64,000 nt of DNA from Citrobacter sedlakii NBRC 105722. GTDB taxonomy: Bacteria; Pseudomonadota; Gammaproteobacteria; Enterobacterales; Enterobacteriaceae. The notes under the pieces were generated by a model. That model saw nothing but the letters and a program-made list of their open reading frames with translations. It ran no database searches and was not told the origin of the DNA. Each line of letters begins with the position of its first letter. The first letter of the stretch is position 1. The position numbers were made by a program, and so were the translations under genes. Of the stretch, positions 28,461 through 40,965 are shown in pieces. The stretch spans positions 62,001-126,000 of the forward strand of contig NZ_BBNB01000012.1 in assembly GCF_000759835.1 (NCBI RefSeq). Direction: 5' to 3'.

Positions 28461-30302
28461 TCAACGTAAAACCATCAACAACGCCAGCACCACAACCGCA
28501 CCGATGCTCATGGATGCCACATACCAGCGCAGATAGCCGTTCTCGCTGAAAAGCAGGCCTTTACCTGCAAAGCGGGAAAGGATTGCCGGTACGTTCATCA
28601 GCGCATTCAGCGGATCGCGCTTCAGCAGCCAGGCCACGCCAAGGAACGGCTTCACGAACACTTTGTCGTACAGCCAGTCAAAGCCCCAGGCGTTGTACCA
28701 CCAGGTGCCCAGCAGACGGCCCGGCGCACTGTTGGCGATGGACGTCACCAGCGTGCGTTTGCCCAGCCACAGCCATGCGGCAATCAGGATGCCCGCGATC
28801 GCCACGACACCAGAGGTAATTTCCAGCGTCATTACGCGGCCATGTTCAAGTTCGGTAGTCTGCGGCAGAACCCCCTGCAGCGGCGGCACAATCAGCGCGC
28901 CGACAAAGGTGGACAGCACCATCAGGACAATCAGCGGCAGATGGTGGGTAATCCCCTTCCCTGCATGTGCGTGAATTTGTTCTTTACCGTGGAATACGAT
29001 GAAAATCATTCGGAAGGTATACAGAGAGGTCATGAATGCACCGACCAGACCTGCCACCATCAGATTGATATGACCGTTCGCCATCGCGCCAGCCAGAATC
29101 TCATCCTTACTGAAGAAGCCTGCGGTCACCAGCGGCAGCGCCGACAGCGCCGCGCCGCCCACCAGGAAGCAGAGATACACCAGCGGAATGGACTTACGCA
29201 GGCCGCCCATCTTGAAGATGTTCTGTTCATGATGGCAGGCCAGGATAACGGAGCCAGACGCCAGGAACAGCAGCGCTTTAAAGAAGGCGTGCGTCATCAG
29301 GTGGAAAATCGCCGCATCCCACGCCTGCACGCCGAGCGCCAGGAACATGTAGCCAATCTGACTCATGGTGGAGTAGGCCAGCACACGTTTGATGTCGGTT
29401 TGCACCAGCGCGGCGAAACCGGCCATCACCAGCGTGATTGCGCCCACAATCCCAACCAGATGCAGGATTTCCGGGGTCATCAGGAACAGGCCGTGCGTAC
29501 GTGCGATCAGATACACGCCGGCGGTAACCATGGTCGCGGCGTGGATCAGCGCGGAGACAGGCGTCGGACCAGCCATCGCGTCGGCAAGCCAGGTCTGCAA
29601 CGGCAGCTGTGCGGATTTCCCTACCGCTCCCCCCAGCAACATCAGCGTCGCCCAGGTCAGCATATTGTTGCCCGCGTCGAAATGCGCTGGCGCCAGTTCA
29701 ACCATTTCGCGGAAGTTCAGGGTACCCAGCTCGTTGTAGAGGATGAACAGCGCGAAGGCGAGGAATACGTCACCCACGCGGGTCACGACGAACGCTTTCA
29801 TCGCCGCGGCGCCATTCTTCGGATCGCTGTAATAGAAGCCGATCAGTAAGTAAGAGCACAGGCCCACGCCTTCCCAGCCGAGGTACATCAACAACAGGTT
29901 ATCGGACAGCACCAGAACAACCATGCTGGCGATAAACAGGTTGGTGTAGGCGAAGAAGCGAGAGTAACCCTCTTCGCCGCGCATGTACCAGGAAGCGAAC
30001 ATGTGGATCAGGAAACCCACGCCGGTAACCACGGAAAGCATGGTCAGCGACAGGCCGTCCAGCACCAGGTTGAAGCCGATATTGAAATCACCGACCGACA
30101 TCCACGTCCACAGCGGCTGGCTGTACGCCTGCTTGCCGTTCGCGAAGAAGTCCATACCGACAAACGCGGTTACCAGCGCCGCCAGACCGATGGAGCCAAC
30201 GCCCACGGTCGCGGAGAGATTTTCCGACCAGCGTCCGCGAGAGAACGCCAGCAGTACAAAGCCAATCAATGGCAGAATAATGGTTAAGGCAAGCATGTTC
30301 AT
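28461..30302 (-). CDS. nuoL: NuoL, NADH:quinone oxidoreductase subunit L
   Basis: Largest proton-pumping subunit, at the tip of the membrane arm, with the long lateral helix that clamps NuoM and NuoN. The 613-aa product has about 16 membrane helices. Motifs include [20 protein letters not shown] (conserved Glu), [14 protein letters not shown] and [15 protein letters not shown] with pump Lys and His residues. Overlaps nuoK by 4 bp. Confidence 0.97.
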
Positions 30303-30601
30303 CCACGCATCTCACTTACTGAATCGATGTTCAGGTTCTGGCGACGGCGATGAAGTTGCAGCAGCAGCGCAAGGCCGATGCTCGCTTCAGCCGCCGCAAG
30401 GCTGATGGCGAGAATGTACATCACCTGACCATCGGTCTGGCCCCAGTAGCTTCCGGCGACTACAAAAGCCAGCGCGGAAGCGTTGATCATGATCTCCAGC
30501 CCAATCAGCATAAACAGCAGATTGCGGCGGATAACCAGACCGGTTAAGCCCAGAACAAATAAGATTGCCGCGAGGATCAGTCCGTGTTGTAAGGGGATCA
30601 T
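30299..30601 (-). CDS. nuoK: NuoK, NADH:quinone oxidoreductase subunit K
   Basis: Small 100-aa subunit with three membrane helices, homologous to mitochondrial ND4L. The buried carboxylates of the proton path lie in [16 protein letters not shown] (Glu36) and [16 protein letters not shown] (Glu72). Overlaps both nuoJ and nuoL by 4 bp, so its translation is coupled to both. Confidence 0.96.
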
Positions 30602-31152
30602 GCGTGCTCCTCCGTTTTTCTTTTCGCGCTGTCGTCCTTACGGTTGCTCAGCACTTCCCCGGCGCGTTCTTCACGCCCCACGTGGAAAGCGACAACCAGA
30701 CCGGCCAGCAGCAGCATAGACGCCAGCTCCACCGCCAGAACGTAAGGTCCGAACAGGGTGATACCGACGGCTTTCGCGCTAATCGGCTCACCGTCAATGC
30801 CCTGGTCATTAACGCCAAGAATGGCGTAAACAATCACCACCAGCATGATGGCCGACAGAACCGCCGGGCCAATCCACACCTGCGGCTTCAGCCATTGGCG
30901 TTCCTGTTCAATTTCAGACCCGCCCAGGTTGAGCATCATCACCACGAACACGAACAGCACCATGATGGCGCCCGCGTAGACGATGATTTCCAGCGCACCG
31001 GCGAAGTAAGCGCCCAGCGAGAAGAACACCCCGGAAATCGCCAGCAGCGAAATAATCAGGTACAGCAGCGCATGCACCGGATTGGTATGGGTGATCACTC
31101 GCAAGGTTGCGAGAATGGCTATCAGGCCACAGATATAAAAAGCGAACTCCAT
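30598..31152 (-). CDS. nuoJ: NuoJ, NADH:quinone oxidoreductase subunit J
   Basis: Membrane subunit of 184 aa, homologous to ND6, with five membrane helices. The helix containing [21 protein letters not shown] is the conserved segment with the pi-bulge that links quinone reduction to proton pumping. A polar charged tail follows the last helix. Confidence 0.96.
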
Positions 31153-31163
31153 TGCCCCTCTCC

Positions 31164-31706
31164 TTACGGTAACAGGCTCTTGACGTCGATAGGCTTAGCT
31201 TCGTTTTCCGCTTCGCCCTTATCTTTGCCGTCGATTGCCATACCTGCCATCCGGTAGAAGTTATATTCCGGATATTTACCCGGACCGGAGATCAGCAGAT
31301 CCTCTTTCTCGAAAACCAGATCCTGGCGCTTATACTCACCCAGTTCAAAGTCCGGGGTAAGCTGGATCGCCGTTGTCGGACAGGCTTCCTCGCACAGACC
31401 GCAGAAGATGCAGCGTGAGAAGTTGATGCGGAAAAACTCCGGATACCAGCGACCGTCTTTGGTCTCCGCTTTTTGCAGAGAAATACAGCCTACCGGGCAC
31501 GCTACCGCACACAGGTTACAGGCAACGCAGCGCTCTTCGCCGTCCGGGTCGCGCGTCAGGACGATACGACCACGAAAACGGGGCGGCAGGTAGACCGGCT
31601 CTTCCGGATACATCTTTGTTTCGCGTTTTGCGAACGCATGCAGGCCGATCATCCAGATACTGCGTACCTGGGTGCCGAAACCTACTAACAACTCTTTTAA
31701 GGTCAT
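31164..31706 (-). CDS. nuoI: NuoI, NADH:quinone oxidoreductase iron-sulfur subunit I
   Basis: Peripheral-arm subunit (180 aa) that carries clusters N6a and N6b between NuoG and NuoB. Two classical 8Fe ferredoxin motifs are present, [15 protein letters not shown] and [15 protein letters not shown]. An amphipathic N-terminal region contacts the membrane. Confidence 0.97.
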   Translation of the reverse strand: MTLKELLVGFGTQVRSIWMIGLHAFAKRETKMYPEEPVYLPPRFRGRIVLTRDPDGEERCVACNLCAVACPVGCISLQKAETKDGRWYPEFFRINFSRCIFCGLCEEACPTTAIQLTPDFELGEYKRQDLVFEKEDLLISGPGKYPEYNFYRMAGMAIDGKDKGEAENEAKPIDVKSLLP

Positions 31707-31720
31707 GGTCTTAGTGCCCC

Positions 31721-32698
31721 TTATTGCGCCTGCCAGAGAATGACAGCCGCCGTTACCAGCAAGTTGATGAGCGTCAGCGGCAGGCAGATTTTCCAGCCGA
31801 AGGACATTACCTGGTCATAACGCGGACGCGGCAACGACGCACGAATCAAAATGAACATCATCATGAAGAACGCGGTTTTCAGCGCGAACCAGATGAATGG
31901 CGGTAAGAACGGGCCTTGCCAGCCGCCGAAGAACAGGGTAACCATCAGCGCGGAAATGGTGACGATACCGATGTACTCCCCCACAAAGAACAGACCGAAT
32001 TTCATACCGGAATATTCAATGTGGTAACCGTCGGCCAGTTCCTGTTCGGCTTCCGGTTGGTCAAACGGGTGACGGTGACACACTGCCACGCCCGCGATAG
32101 CGAAGGTGACAAAACCAAAGAACTGCGGGATAACGTTCCAGATGTCAGCCTGGTTGTTCACAATGTCGGTCATGTTGAACGATCCGGCCTGCGCCACCAC
32201 GCCCATCAGGGACAGTCCAAGGAACACTTCATAGCTCAGCGTTTGCGCAGAGGCGCGCATCGCGCCGAGCAGCGAGTATTTGTTATTGCTCGACCAACCG
32301 GCGAACAACACCGCATACACCGCCAGACCCGCCATCATCAGGAAAAACAGGATGCCGATGTTCAGGTCCGCAACCACCCAACCCGGGCTAACCGGCACAA
32401 TCGCAAAGGCCAGCAGCAGCGAGGTAAAGGCGATCATTGGCGCCAGCGTAAAGATGACGCGATCCGAGAATTTCGGGATCCAGTCCTCTTTAAAGAACAT
32501 CTTGATCATGTCCGCCACCAGCTGGAGCGAACCGCCCCAGCCGACGCGGTTTGGTCCATAACGGTTCTGGAACAGACCCAACAGGCGACGTTCGCCAAAG
32601 CTCATGAAGGCCCCGCAGGTCACCACGACCAGCAGGATCACCACCGCTTTGAGGATAGTCAGCAGGATATCGATCAGATCCGGTGTAATCCAACTCAT
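31721..32698 (-). CDS. nuoH: NuoH, NADH:quinone oxidoreductase subunit H
   Basis: Membrane subunit of 325 aa, homologous to ND1, that forms the quinone entry site with NuoB and NuoCD. The loop [20 protein letters not shown] (TM1-2) and the glutamate-rich loop around [20 protein letters not shown] are the E-channel signatures. Overlaps nuoG by 4 bp. Confidence 0.97.
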   Translation of the reverse strand: MSWITPDLIDILLTILKAVVILLVVVTCGAFMSFGERRLLGLFQNRYGPNRVGWGGSLQLVADMIKMFFKEDWIPKFSDRVIFTLAPMIAFTSLLLAFAIVPVSPGWVVADLNIGILFFLMMAGLAVYAVLFAGWSSNNKYSLLGAMRASAQTLSYEVFLGLSLMGVVAQAGSFNMTDIVNNQADIWNVIPQFFGFVTFAIAGVAVCHRHPFDQPEAEQELADGYHIEYSGMKFGLFFVGEYIGIVTISALMVTLFFGGWQGPFLPPFIWFALKTAFFMMMFILIRASLPRPRYDQVMSFGWKICLPLTLINLLVTAAVILWQAQ

Positions 32699-35421
32699 TG
32701 TTGTGCCTCCTGCAGATCCTCAAGATGCGCACCGGCCAGCACTGGCGCAATGCCTGGCATACCCATCGGCAGACCGACCTGCCCTGCCGTTAACCCTTCC
32801 GCGATTTCAACCGGCAGCGTTACCGTGTTGCCATCGTAGCTAAAGGAGACGCGGGCACCGGCATTGACGCCCAGCTTCGCGGCATCGGCCGGGTTGAGCT
32901 TGATGTACGGCTGCGGCATCCGGCTCTGGAACACCGGCGCACGCTGGGACAGCTCGTCGCTACCAAACAGATGGTAGTACGGCGCGATACGCCACTGACC
33001 GTCCTGCGGCTGGAAGCTCGCCGGAACGGTGGTGAAATAATCCAGCCCCCCTTCGGACGCTTCAATCAAACGCACGCCCGGATCGCCGTGACGCAGTTTA
33101 CCGCCCACTTCATCCTGGAACTTGTTCCACGCCTGTGGCGAGTTCCAGCCTGGCGCCCAGGCAAACGGAATCTGTGAACGCGGCGCCGACGGCTGGTTGT
33201 TCCCCTCCATTGAGAAGGCGAACATGGTGTCTTTGTCCTGCGGCTGACGTGGCTCATGCACGCTGATATTGGCGCGCATCGCGGTACGACCGCTATAGCG
33301 GTGCGGTTCACGGGCCAGTTTCTGACCGCGAATGCGGAAAGAAGCATCCGGCGCGGCGTCTTTAATACCGGCCAGCTCTGGCATCGCGGCCACGACGGCG
33401 TCAATGACGTGGTCAAGCTGCGTCCAGTCGACCTGGCGGTTCTGCACGGTGCTGTGCAGCGAGTGTAGCCAGCGCCAGCTTTCCAGCATCACGGCGTTGC
33501 TGTCATAGTACGCCGGGTCATAAACCTGGAAGAAACGCTGTGCGCGGCCTTCGTTGTTAATGACCGTACCGTCGCTTTCAGCAAAGCTGGCGGCGGAAAG
33601 GACCAGATGGGCGTTTTCCATGATCGCGGTGCGTTGATGGTCAACCACCAGCACCAGCGGCGCTTTTGCCAGCGCAGCGTTAACGCGGGTGGCGGAAGCA
33701 TGACGATGCAGATCGTTTTCCAGCACCACGACAGCGTCAGCACGCCCGGTTTCCAGCTCGGTCAGCGCGTCGTCAAGCGCCCCCCCGCCCATAATGCCGA
33801 GACCCATACTGTTTACGGAACGGGCAATCATGGTGATACCGACATCCGCGCCGCGACCTTTCAGCGCTTTCGCGACGTTAGCCGCCGCCTGGATCACGTC
33901 ACTGCTCCCGGCGTTGGTGCCAGAGATAATCAGGGGTTTTTTCGCGCCAGCCAGAGCCTGAACAATCACGTCGATTTTGCTTTTCAGGTCGCTGCTCAGA
34001 CCGTCCACCGCTGGCGCGGCGGCGTCGAGCGCATGGGCGATGGCAAAGCCCAAACGCGCCTGGTCTTCTACCGGCGCGCGGTAGGTCCATGCGGCAATAT
34101 CGTCCAGACGGGTGTTGTCGACGTTGGTGACGAACAGCGGATGTTTAGCGCGCTGGCCAATGTTAAGGATTGCCGCAATCTGCCAGTCAGCCACTTTCTG
34201 CGCCGCCGCCATTTCGCGCGCTTTCCCTTTCACCGCCTGACGAACCGCCAGCGCAACGCGCGCGCCGGTCTGGGTGATGTCTTCACCGAGCACCAGCACG
34301 GCGTCGTAAGATTCGATATCGCGCAGCGCAGGGGTATGAACGCCGCTTTCACGCAGCACTTTTAGCGCCAGTTGCAGACGTTCTTGTTCCGACTGCGCGA
34401 TTCCGGTGTAGAAGTTTTCCGCACCAACCAACTCACGCAGCGCAAAGTTGCTTTCCACGCTGGCGCGCGGAGACCCGATCCCAATGACTTTCTTCGACTG
34501 ACGTAGAATATCCGCCGCGCCCTGCATGGCCTGTTCGGCATTGAGGGTAATCAGATCGTTTCCACGACGCTGTACCGGCTGACGCGGACGATCTTTCAGA
34601 TTGACGTAGCCATAGCCGAAACGACCGCGGTCGCAGAGGAAATAGTGGTTCACGGTACCGTTGTAACGGTTTTCGATACGGCGGAGTTCGCCGTAGCGTT
34701 CACCCGGGCTGGTGTTACAACCAATAGAGCACTGCTGGCAGATGCTCGGGGCAAACTGCATATCCCATTTACGGTTATAACGCTCGGAGTGCGTTTTATC
34801 GGTAAAGACGCCGGTCGGACAGATTTCCACCAGGTTACCGGAGAACTCGCTTTCCAGTACGCCATCTTCCGGGCGACCAAAGTAGACGTTGTCGTGCGCG
34901 CCATACACGCCCAGATCCGTACCGTCCGCATAGTCTTTGTAGTAACGAACACAGCGATAGCAGGCGATGCAGCGGTTCATTTCGTGAGAGATGAACGGCC
35001 CCAGATCCTGGTTACGGTGCGTACGTTTAGTGAAACGGTAACGACGGAAGCTGTGGCCGGTCATCACGGTCATATCCTGAAGGTGGCAGTTCCCCCCTTC
35101 CTCACAGACCGGACAGTCGTGCGGGTGGTTGGTCATTAACCACTCCACCACGCTTTCGCGGAACTGTTTCGCTTCTTCGTCGTCAATAGAAATAAAGGTG
35201 CCGTCGGAGGCCGGTGTCATACAGGACATGACCAGGCGACCACGCGTGTCTTCCGCGTTCTGGTATTGCTTCACCGCACACTGGCGGCAAGCACCGACGC
35301 TTCCCAGCGCCGGGTGCCAGCAAAAGTACGGAATATCAAGGCCGAGGGACAGACACGCTTCAAGCAGGTTGTCCGCTCCGTTCACCTCATATTCTTTGCC
35401 GTCTACATGAATCGTAGCCAT
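32695..35421 (-). CDS. nuoG: NuoG, NADH:quinone oxidoreductase subunit G
   Basis: Largest peripheral subunit (908 aa). The N-terminal ferredoxin-like domain has cysteines for N1b ([15 protein letters not shown]) and for N5 with its His ligand ([14 protein letters not shown]) and N4 ([11 protein letters not shown]). Next is the CQQCSIGC motif that in E. coli binds the extra cluster N7, followed by a molybdopterin-oxidoreductase-like domain without cofactor. I start at MATIHVDG, the length of the E. coli protein; an ATG two codons upstream (MLM) is possible. Confidence 0.97.
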   Translation of the reverse strand: MATIHVDGKEYEVNGADNLLEACLSLGLDIPYFCWHPALGSVGACRQCAVKQYQNAEDTRGRLVMSCMTPASDGTFISIDDEEAKQFRESVVEWLMTNHPHDCPVCEEGGNCHLQDMTVMTGHSFRRYRFTKRTHRNQDLGPFISHEMNRCIACYRCVRYYKDYADGTDLGVYGAHDNVYFGRPEDGVLESEFSGNLVEICPTGVFTDKTHSERYNRKWDMQFAPSICQQCSIGCNTSPGERYGELRRIENRYNGTVNHYFLCDRGRFGYGYVNLKDRPRQPVQRRGNDLITLNAEQAMQGAADILRQSKKVIGIGSPRASVESNFALRELVGAENFYTGIAQSEQERLQLALKVLRESGVHTPALRDIESYDAVLVLGEDITQTGARVALAVRQAVKGKAREMAAAQKVADWQIAAILNIGQRAKHPLFVTNVDNTRLDDIAAWTYRAPVEDQARLGFAIAHALDAAAPAVDGLSSDLKSKIDVIVQALAGAKKPLIISGTNAGSSDVIQAAANVAKALKGRGADVGITMIARSVNSMGLGIMGGGALDDALTELETGRADAVVVLENDLHRHASATRVNAALAKAPLVLVVDHQRTAIMENAHLVLSAASFAESDGTVINNEGRAQRFFQVYDPAYYDSNAVMLESWRWLHSLHSTVQNRQVDWTQLDHVIDAVVAAMPELAGIKDAAPDASFRIRGQKLAREPHRYSGRTAMRANISVHEPRQPQDKDTMFAFSMEGNNQPSAPRSQIPFAWAPGWNSPQAWNKFQDEVGGKLRHGDPGVRLIEASEGGLDYFTTVPASFQPQDGQWRIAPYYHLFGSDELSQRAPVFQSRMPQPYIKLNPADAAKLGVNAGARVSFSYDGNTVTLPVEIAEGLTAGQVGLPMGMPGIAPVLAGAHLEDLQEAQQ

Positions 35422-35450
35422 TAGCATGCTTCCAAATTAAAAAATTTAAC

Positions 35451-36788
35451 TCACCAGCGCTCTTTCAGCAGGTTCGGCTGAATACCACCAATTCCGTGGG
35501 TATTGCTGAACGGCTGCTTGATGCCAGCTTCGAATTCTTCGCGGAAATATTTAATTGCGCTCTGCAGCGGTTCCACCGCGCCCGGTGCGTGTGCACAGAA
35601 GGTTTTACCCGGGCCCAGGAACCGACACAGTTGCTCAAGCGTCTCGATATCCCCCGGCTGGCCTTCGCCACGCTCCAGTGCGCGCAGAATTTTTACGCTC
35701 CACGGTAACCCATCGCGACACGGCGTACACCAGCCGCAGGACTCACGGGCAAAGAACTCTTCCAGGTTGCGCACCAGCGACACCATGCCAATTTCATGGT
35801 CCACCGCCATCGCCAGCGCCGTCCCCAGACGGCTGCCTGCTTTACCGATACTTTCGAACTCCATCGGCAGGTCGAGATGCGCTTCGGTCAGGAAGTCAGT
35901 TCCCGCGCCGCCAGGCTGCCAGGCTTTGAATTTCAGGCCATCGCGCATACCGCCCGCATAATCCTCAAGGATTTCACGCGCGGTAGTGCCAAACGGCAGT
36001 TCCCACAGGCCTGGATTTTTCACGCGACCGGAAAAGCCCATCAGCTTGGTGCCAGCGTCTTTGCTCTTCGAAATGTTCTGATACCACTCGACGCCGTTAG
36101 CGAGAATCGCCGGGACGTTACACAGCGTTTCAACGTTGTTCACGCAGGTCGGCTTGCCCCAGACGCCAGAGGTCGCCGGGAATGGCGGCTTGGAACGCGG
36201 GTTCGCGCGGCGGCCTTCGAGGGAGTTAATCAGCGCGGTCTCTTCACCGCAGATGTAGCGCCCTGCCCCGGTGTGCACAAACAGTTCGAAGTCAAAACCG
36301 GTGCCCATGATATTTTTGCCGAGCAGACCGGCTTCGGTTGCTTCGGCAATGGCGCGACGCAGGTGAACCGCCGCTTCAATATATTCACCGCGCAGAAAGA
36401 TGTAGCCACGGTACGCTTTCAGCGCAAACGCGGAGATCAGCATGCCTTCCACCAACAGGTGCGGCAGTTGTTCCATCAGCAGACGGTCTTTATAGGTGCC
36501 CGGCTCCATTTCGTCAGCGTTACACAGCAGGTAACGGATGTTCATGGATTCGTCTTTCGGCATCAGGCTCCATTTCAGGCCGGTAGAAAAGCCCGCGCCG
36601 CCGCGCCCCTTCAGGCCAGCGTCTTTCACCTGGTTGACGATCTCGTCAGGAGACAGACCGGTCAGCGCCTTACGCGCGCCTTCGTAACCGTTTTTGCTAC
36701 GGTATTCGTCCAGCCAAACCGGCTGTTTATCATCACGCAGACGCCAGGTCAGCGGATGCGTTTCGGGAGTACGGATAATGTTTTTCAT
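35451..36788 (-). CDS. nuoF: NuoF, NADH:quinone oxidoreductase subunit F
   Basis: NADH- and FMN-binding subunit (445 aa) where electrons enter complex [16 protein letters not shown] is the FMN/NADH glycine-rich loop, [19 protein letters not shown] lies at the flavin site, and [12 protein letters not shown] plus a later Cys binds cluster N3. Overlaps nuoE by 4 bp. Confidence 0.98.
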   Translation of the reverse strand: MKNIIRTPETHPLTWRLRDDKQPVWLDEYRSKNGYEGARKALTGLSPDEIVNQVKDAGLKGRGGAGFSTGLKWSLMPKDESMNIRYLLCNADEMEPGTYKDRLLMEQLPHLLVEGMLISAFALKAYRGYIFLRGEYIEAAVHLRRAIAEATEAGLLGKNIMGTGFDFELFVHTGAGRYICGEETALINSLEGRRANPRSKPPFPATSGVWGKPTCVNNVETLCNVPAILANGVEWYQNISKSKDAGTKLMGFSGRVKNPGLWELPFGTTAREILEDYAGGMRDGLKFKAWQPGGAGTDFLTEAHLDLPMEFESIGKAGSRLGTALAMAVDHEIGMVSLVRNLEEFFARESCGWCTPCRDGLPWSVKILRALERGEGQPGDIETLEQLCRFLGPGKTFCAHAPGAVEPLQSAIKYFREEFEAGIKQPFSNTHGIGGIQPNLLKERW

Positions 36789-37285
36789 TTATACCGCTCC
36801 AGCAGTTCTGGAATCGCTTCCGGGGTCAGATGGCTGTGAGTGTCCTCATCAATCATCATGTTCGGCCCTTTATCGCAGTTCCCCAGGCAACAGGTCGGCA
36901 GCAGGGTGAAGCGACCATCGAACGTGGTTTGCCCCGGCTTGATATTGAGTTTTTTCTCCAGCGCCGCCTGGATCCCCTGGTAACCGGTAATGTGGCATAC
37001 CACGCTGTCGCAATAGCGGATCACGTGTCGGCCAACCGGCTGGCGGAAGATCTGGCTGTAAAACGTCGCCACGCCTTCGACATCGCTCGCCGGGATCCCC
37101 AGTACGTCGGCGATCGCGTAGATCGCGCCGTCCGGCACCCAGCCACGCTGTTTCTGGACGATTTTCAGCGCTTCAATGGACGCCGCACGCGGGTCTTCGT
37201 AGTGGTGCTTTTCGTGCTCAATCGCCTCACGCTCTGCCGCACTCAGCTCAAAAGCCTCGGTTTGTGGTTGTTGATTCTCGTGCAT
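36785..37285 (-). CDS. nuoE: NuoE, NADH:quinone oxidoreductase subunit E
   Basis: Thioredoxin-like [2Fe-2S] subunit (166 aa) that holds the off-path cluster N1a near the flavin. The four ligands are in RYCDSVVCH and [10 protein letters not shown]. An acidic N-terminal stretch of about 30 residues precedes the helical domain. Confidence 0.97.
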   Translation of the reverse strand: MHENQQPQTEAFELSAAEREAIEHEKHHYEDPRAASIEALKIVQKQRGWVPDGAIYAIADVLGIPASDVEGVATFYSQIFRQPVGRHVIRYCDSVVCHITGYQGIQAALEKKLNIKPGQTTFDGRFTLLPTCCLGNCDKGPNMMIDEDTHSHLTPEAIPELLERYK

Positions 37286-37287
37286 AA

Positions 37288-39090
37288 TTAGCGGTCCACA
37301 TCTGACATAACAAAATCGATACTACCCAGATGGACGATCAGGTCGGACACCAGGCTGCCGCGTACCGCCACCGGGATCTGCTGCAGGTGCGCATAGCTCG
37401 GGGTACGGATACGGGTACGATAGCTCATGGTGCTGCCATCGCTGGTCAGGTAATAACTGTTAATACCTTTGGTCGCTTCGATCATCTGGAAAGATTCATT
37501 CGCTGGCATGACCGGCCCCCAGGACACCTGCAGGAAGTGGGTGATCAGGGTTTCGATATGCTGCAGCGTGCGCTCTTTCGGCGGCGGCGTTGTCAGCGGA
37601 TGATCCGCTTTGAACGGGCCTTCCGGCATGTTATTGAGACACTGCTCAAGGATACGCAGGCTCTGGCGCAACTCTTCCACTTTCAGCATTACGCGGGTAT
37701 AGCAGTCGGAGACCCCGCCGCCCACCGGCACTTCAAAGTCGAAGTTTTCATAGCCAGAGTACGGACGCGCTTTACGCACATCGAAATCGATACCGGTGGC
37801 GCGCAGGGCAGCGCCCGTACAGCCCCAGTCCAGCGCCTCTTTCGCCCCATAGGCGGCAACGCCCTGGGAACGGCCTTTCAGAATGGTGTTACGCAGCGCG
37901 GCTTTTTCGTACGAGGCCAGGCGCTTCGGCATCCAGTCAAGGAATTCACGCAGCAGTTTTTCCCACCCGCGCGGCAGATCGTGCGCAACGCCGCCGATGC
38001 GGAACCACGCCGGATGCATGCGGTAACCGGTGATCGCTTCAACCACGTCATAGATTTTCTGACGATCGGTAAAGGCAAAGAAGACCGGCGTCATTGCGCC
38101 GACGTCCTGAATAAACGTCGAGATATACAGCAGATGGCTGTTAATGCGGAACAGCTCTGAGAGCATCACACGGATCACATTGACGCGATCCGGCACGGTG
38201 ATGCCCGCCAGTTTTTCTACCGCCAGCACGTAAGGCATTTCGTTGACGCAGCCGCCGAGGTATTCGATACGGTCGGTATACGGAATGTAGCTGTGCCAGG
38301 ACTGGCGTTCGCCCATTTTTTCAGCGCCACGGTGGTGGTAGCCGATGTCCGGCACGCAGTCGACAATCTCTTCACCGTCGAGTTGCAGAACGATACGGAA
38401 AGCACCGTGAGAAGACGGGTGGTTTGGACCGAGGTTGAGGAACATGAAGTCCTCGTTTTCGGTACCACGCTGCATGCCCCAGTCTTCCGGTTTGAAGGTC
38501 AGCGCTTCCATCTCCAGATCCTGTTTCGCTTTGGTCAGCTCAAACGGATCGAATTCGGTGGCGCGCGCCGGGTAATCTTTACGCAGCGGGTGCCCTTGCC
38601 AGGTCGGCGGCATCAGCAGACGTGTCAGGTGTGGGTGACCGTCAAACTCAATACCAAACATGTCCCAGGTTTCACGCTCGTACCAGTTCGCGTTCGGGAA
38701 CACTTTGGTAAATGTCGGCACGTGCAGGTCGTTTTCAGACAAGGCCACCTTGAGCATGATGTCGCGGTTGCGTTCAATGGAAATCAGGTGGTAGAAAACG
38801 GAAAAATCCGCGGCGGGTAACCCTTCGCGGTGCGTGCGCAGACGTTCGTCCATGCCGTGTAAGTCAAACAGCATGACGTAAGGTTTCGGCAGTTTCTTTA
38901 AGAAATCGCCCACTTCCAGTAATTGTTCACGCTTGATCCAAACAACGGGTACCCCGGTGCGAGTCGCCTGAACGGTAAAGGCATCCGGCCCAAAACGGTT
39001 GCGCAGTTCGCCAATGACCGGGTCATCAAGGTGGTCCCGGGTCTGCCATACGGCGTCTTGCGCGGTTAAGTCGGTCATATTGTTCACCAT
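37288..39090 (-). CDS. nuoC: NuoCD, fused NADH:quinone oxidoreductase subunit C/D
   Basis: Fused 600-aa subunit, as usual in enterobacteria: the first ~190 residues are the 30-kDa NuoC part ([20 protein letters not shown] is its signature), the rest the 49-kDa NuoD part that forms the quinone site. NuoD landmarks are [13 protein letters not shown] with the quinone-facing His and [12 protein letters not shown]. No cofactor is bound. A 126-bp spacer separates it from nuoB. Confidence 0.97.
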   Translation of the reverse strand: MVNNMTDLTAQDAVWQTRDHLDDPVIGELRNRFGPDAFTVQATRTGVPVVWIKREQLLEVGDFLKKLPKPYVMLFDLHGMDERLRTHREGLPAADFSVFYHLISIERNRDIMLKVALSENDLHVPTFTKVFPNANWYERETWDMFGIEFDGHPHLTRLLMPPTWQGHPLRKDYPARATEFDPFELTKAKQDLEMEALTFKPEDWGMQRGTENEDFMFLNLGPNHPSSHGAFRIVLQLDGEEIVDCVPDIGYHHRGAEKMGERQSWHSYIPYTDRIEYLGGCVNEMPYVLAVEKLAGITVPDRVNVIRVMLSELFRINSHLLYISTFIQDVGAMTPVFFAFTDRQKIYDVVEAITGYRMHPAWFRIGGVAHDLPRGWEKLLREFLDWMPKRLASYEKAALRNTILKGRSQGVAAYGAKEALDWGCTGAALRATGIDFDVRKARPYSGYENFDFEVPVGGGVSDCYTRVMLKVEELRQSLRILEQCLNNMPEGPFKADHPLTTPPPKERTLQHIETLITHFLQVSWGPVMPANESFQMIEATKGINSYYLTSDGSTMSYRTRIRTPSYAHLQQIPVAVRGSLVSDLIVHLGSIDFVMSDVDR

Positions 39091-39216
39091 TGCAAATGGT
39101 CCGTGGTGACTGTCGACAGAGCTTCGCGCGATTTATCCACTCATCTTTCAGACCTGAACGATTTTGTGTCTATCTAATAATTAGCGAAGTCATACGCTGC
39201 TGCCGACAGGCGCAAA

Positions 39217-39879
39217 TTAAATCTCGTCTGGTGTACGCAGATTGGTTACTGCAATGCGTTCGCCGCGCTTACGCTCGCGCTCTGACTGCATGTTGGCGCG
39301 ATAAACGCCCTGATCGCCCACCACCCAGGAGAGCGGACGGCGCTCTTTGCCGATCGAATCCTGTAACAGCATTAACGCCTGCATGTACGCTTCCGGACGA
39401 GGCGGGCAACCCGGGATGTAAACATCCACAGGGATAAATTTGTCGACCCCCTGCACAACCGAATAAATATCGTACATACCGCCGGAGTTAGCGCATGCGC
39501 CCATGGAGATCACCCATTTCGGCTCCAGCATCTGGTCATAAAGGCGCTGAATCACCGGCGCCATTTTGGTAAAGCAGGTGCCTGCCACTACCATCAGGTC
39601 AGCCTGACGCGGCGACGCACGCAATACTTCCGCGCCAAAACGCGCCACGTCATGCACGGCGGTAAACGAGGTCACCATTTCAACGTAGCAGCAGGAAAGG
39701 CCGAAGTTGTACGGCCAAATAGAGTTTTTACGCCCCCAGTTAACCATGTCATGCAGTTTGCCCATGAACACGTTTTTGTTGACTTCTTGCTCCAGGGGGT
39801 CGGTTACGATCTCCTGTTTTTGCAGGGGGTAACGGTCATTCTCACCGTTAGGATCTATGCGGGTGAGCGTATAATCCAT
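39217..39879 (-). CDS. nuoB: NuoB, NADH:quinone oxidoreductase subunit B
   Basis: Carries cluster N2, which reduces quinone. The 220-aa protein shows the tandem cysteines [22 protein letters not shown] and [11 protein letters not shown], the four ligands of N2. The charged C-terminal tail ([13 protein letters not shown]) is typical of enterobacteria. Confidence 0.97.
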   Translation of the reverse strand: MDYTLTRIDPNGENDRYPLQKQEIVTDPLEQEVNKNVFMGKLHDMVNWGRKNSIWPYNFGLSCCYVEMVTSFTAVHDVARFGAEVLRASPRQADLMVVAGTCFTKMAPVIQRLYDQMLEPKWVISMGACANSGGMYDIYSVVQGVDKFIPVDVYIPGCPPRPEAYMQALMLLQDSIGKERRPLSWVVGDQGVYRANMQSERERKRGERIAVTNLRTPDEI

Positions 39880-39894
39880 CTTAATGCCTCGCGG

Positions 39895-40338
39895 TTAGCG
39901 TTGACGATTAGCGATACTGTTCGTTTCCGGGTTCATACGCTCGCGGCGTGAACGCGCGGGCGTCCAGTCCAGCGCGCCAATACGCACCAGATAAACCAGA
40001 CCTGCCAGTAACACAAAAATAAAAATTGCAGCTTCCACAAAGCCAACCCAGCCGCTTTCGCGAATAGAAGTTGACCATGCGAACAGATACAGCGCTTCAA
40101 CGTCGAAGATAACGAAGAACATGGCCACCAGATAAAACTTGGCGGACAGGCGTAAGCGGGCGGTGCCGACCGAGTCGATACCTGATTCAAACGGGGTGTT
40201 TTTTGACCTCGCGCGTGCGCGACCGCCTAAAAACCAACCGCCGATGAGCATCAGGCAGCACAGGCCAATGGCAATAATAAGAAAGATAGCGAATGCCCAG
40301 TGATGAGCGATGACTTCAGTGGATGTTGACATACTCAT
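39895..40338 (-). CDS. nuoA: NuoA, NADH:quinone oxidoreductase subunit A
   Basis: First gene of the nuo operon; the 147-aa membrane protein has three helices and the conserved loop [20 protein letters not shown], followed by [14 protein letters not shown] with buried acidic residues. The long upstream region carries the operon promoters. Confidence 0.96.
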   Translation of the reverse strand: MSMSTSTEVIAHHWAFAIFLIIAIGLCCLMLIGGWFLGGRARARSKNTPFESGIDSVGTARLRLSAKFYLVAMFFVIFDVEALYLFAWSTSIRESGWVGFVEAAIFIFVLLAGLVYLVRIGALDWTPARSRRERMNPETNSIANRQR

Positions 40339-40883
40339 TGCTTACTCATCAAAAGTAGCGCCAAATTCTCTGCTCTTATCGGCAGATGAACGCCACATCG
40401 ATTCATGGGGAGGAATAAAAAAAACCTTACAATCACTGTAGAAAATCGTTTTACACAGCCAATTGATGGGGTTTTTTACTCCTTTCTATAACCTTTTGTC
40501 AACTTTAACAAAAGTTTCCTCACATTAATTTACATGACAACAACAACCTTAACATTTAATGCGTTTTAGCGCCGTGTCGATCGACTCACTGCCTAAAATC
40601 GCGGTTGTTGAATCGTGTCCGTAGTGAGGTAAAGGAAAAAAGCGCGCCTATTTTGACAGGAATTAGGGCAAATGCCTTCCCCTAAAAGGGAGTATTTTCT
40701 TGATCTGTGACACGCTTTTGTTAATTCACCATAAAAAACAGCAACAATTTCTCGCTTTTTTTAACATGCAAAAACAGCGGTTCGGTTTTAGCGTGTTTTT
40801 TGCGCAATGGTTAAGCGTGATTTCTACTCGCTGATTTTTGAGGAATTTTGCCCTTTTTCTCCTGCCCGTTAACGATATTAGTA
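40339..40883. promoter_or_regulatory. nuo operon promoter region
   Basis: 545 bp of AT-rich DNA upstream of nuoA without a supported gene. In E. coli the nuo operon has a long leader with control by ArcA, NarL, FNR, IHF and Fis; I see AT tracts and candidate elements such as TTGACAGGAATTAGGG near 40653, but cannot assign single sites. Confidence 0.5.
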
Positions 40884-40931
40884 CAAAAAAAGAACCACTG
40901 GATGTTTTTTCATCATCAGTGGCTCTTTTTT
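40884..40931 (-). terminator. lrhA terminator
   Basis: Stem AAAAAAGAACCACTG / CAGTGGCTCTTTTTT with an inner GATG/CATC pair and flanking A and T runs. It lies 35 bp beyond the lrhA stop on its strand. Confidence 0.85.
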
Positions 40932-40965
40932 ACAAACACAATTTTTAACCGATGAACGCAAAGCG

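Noticed and set aside
25176-30302. Recent gene duplication among nuoL, nuoM and nuoN
   Set aside because: They are related antiporter-like subunits, but the duplication is ancient and found in all complex I operons.
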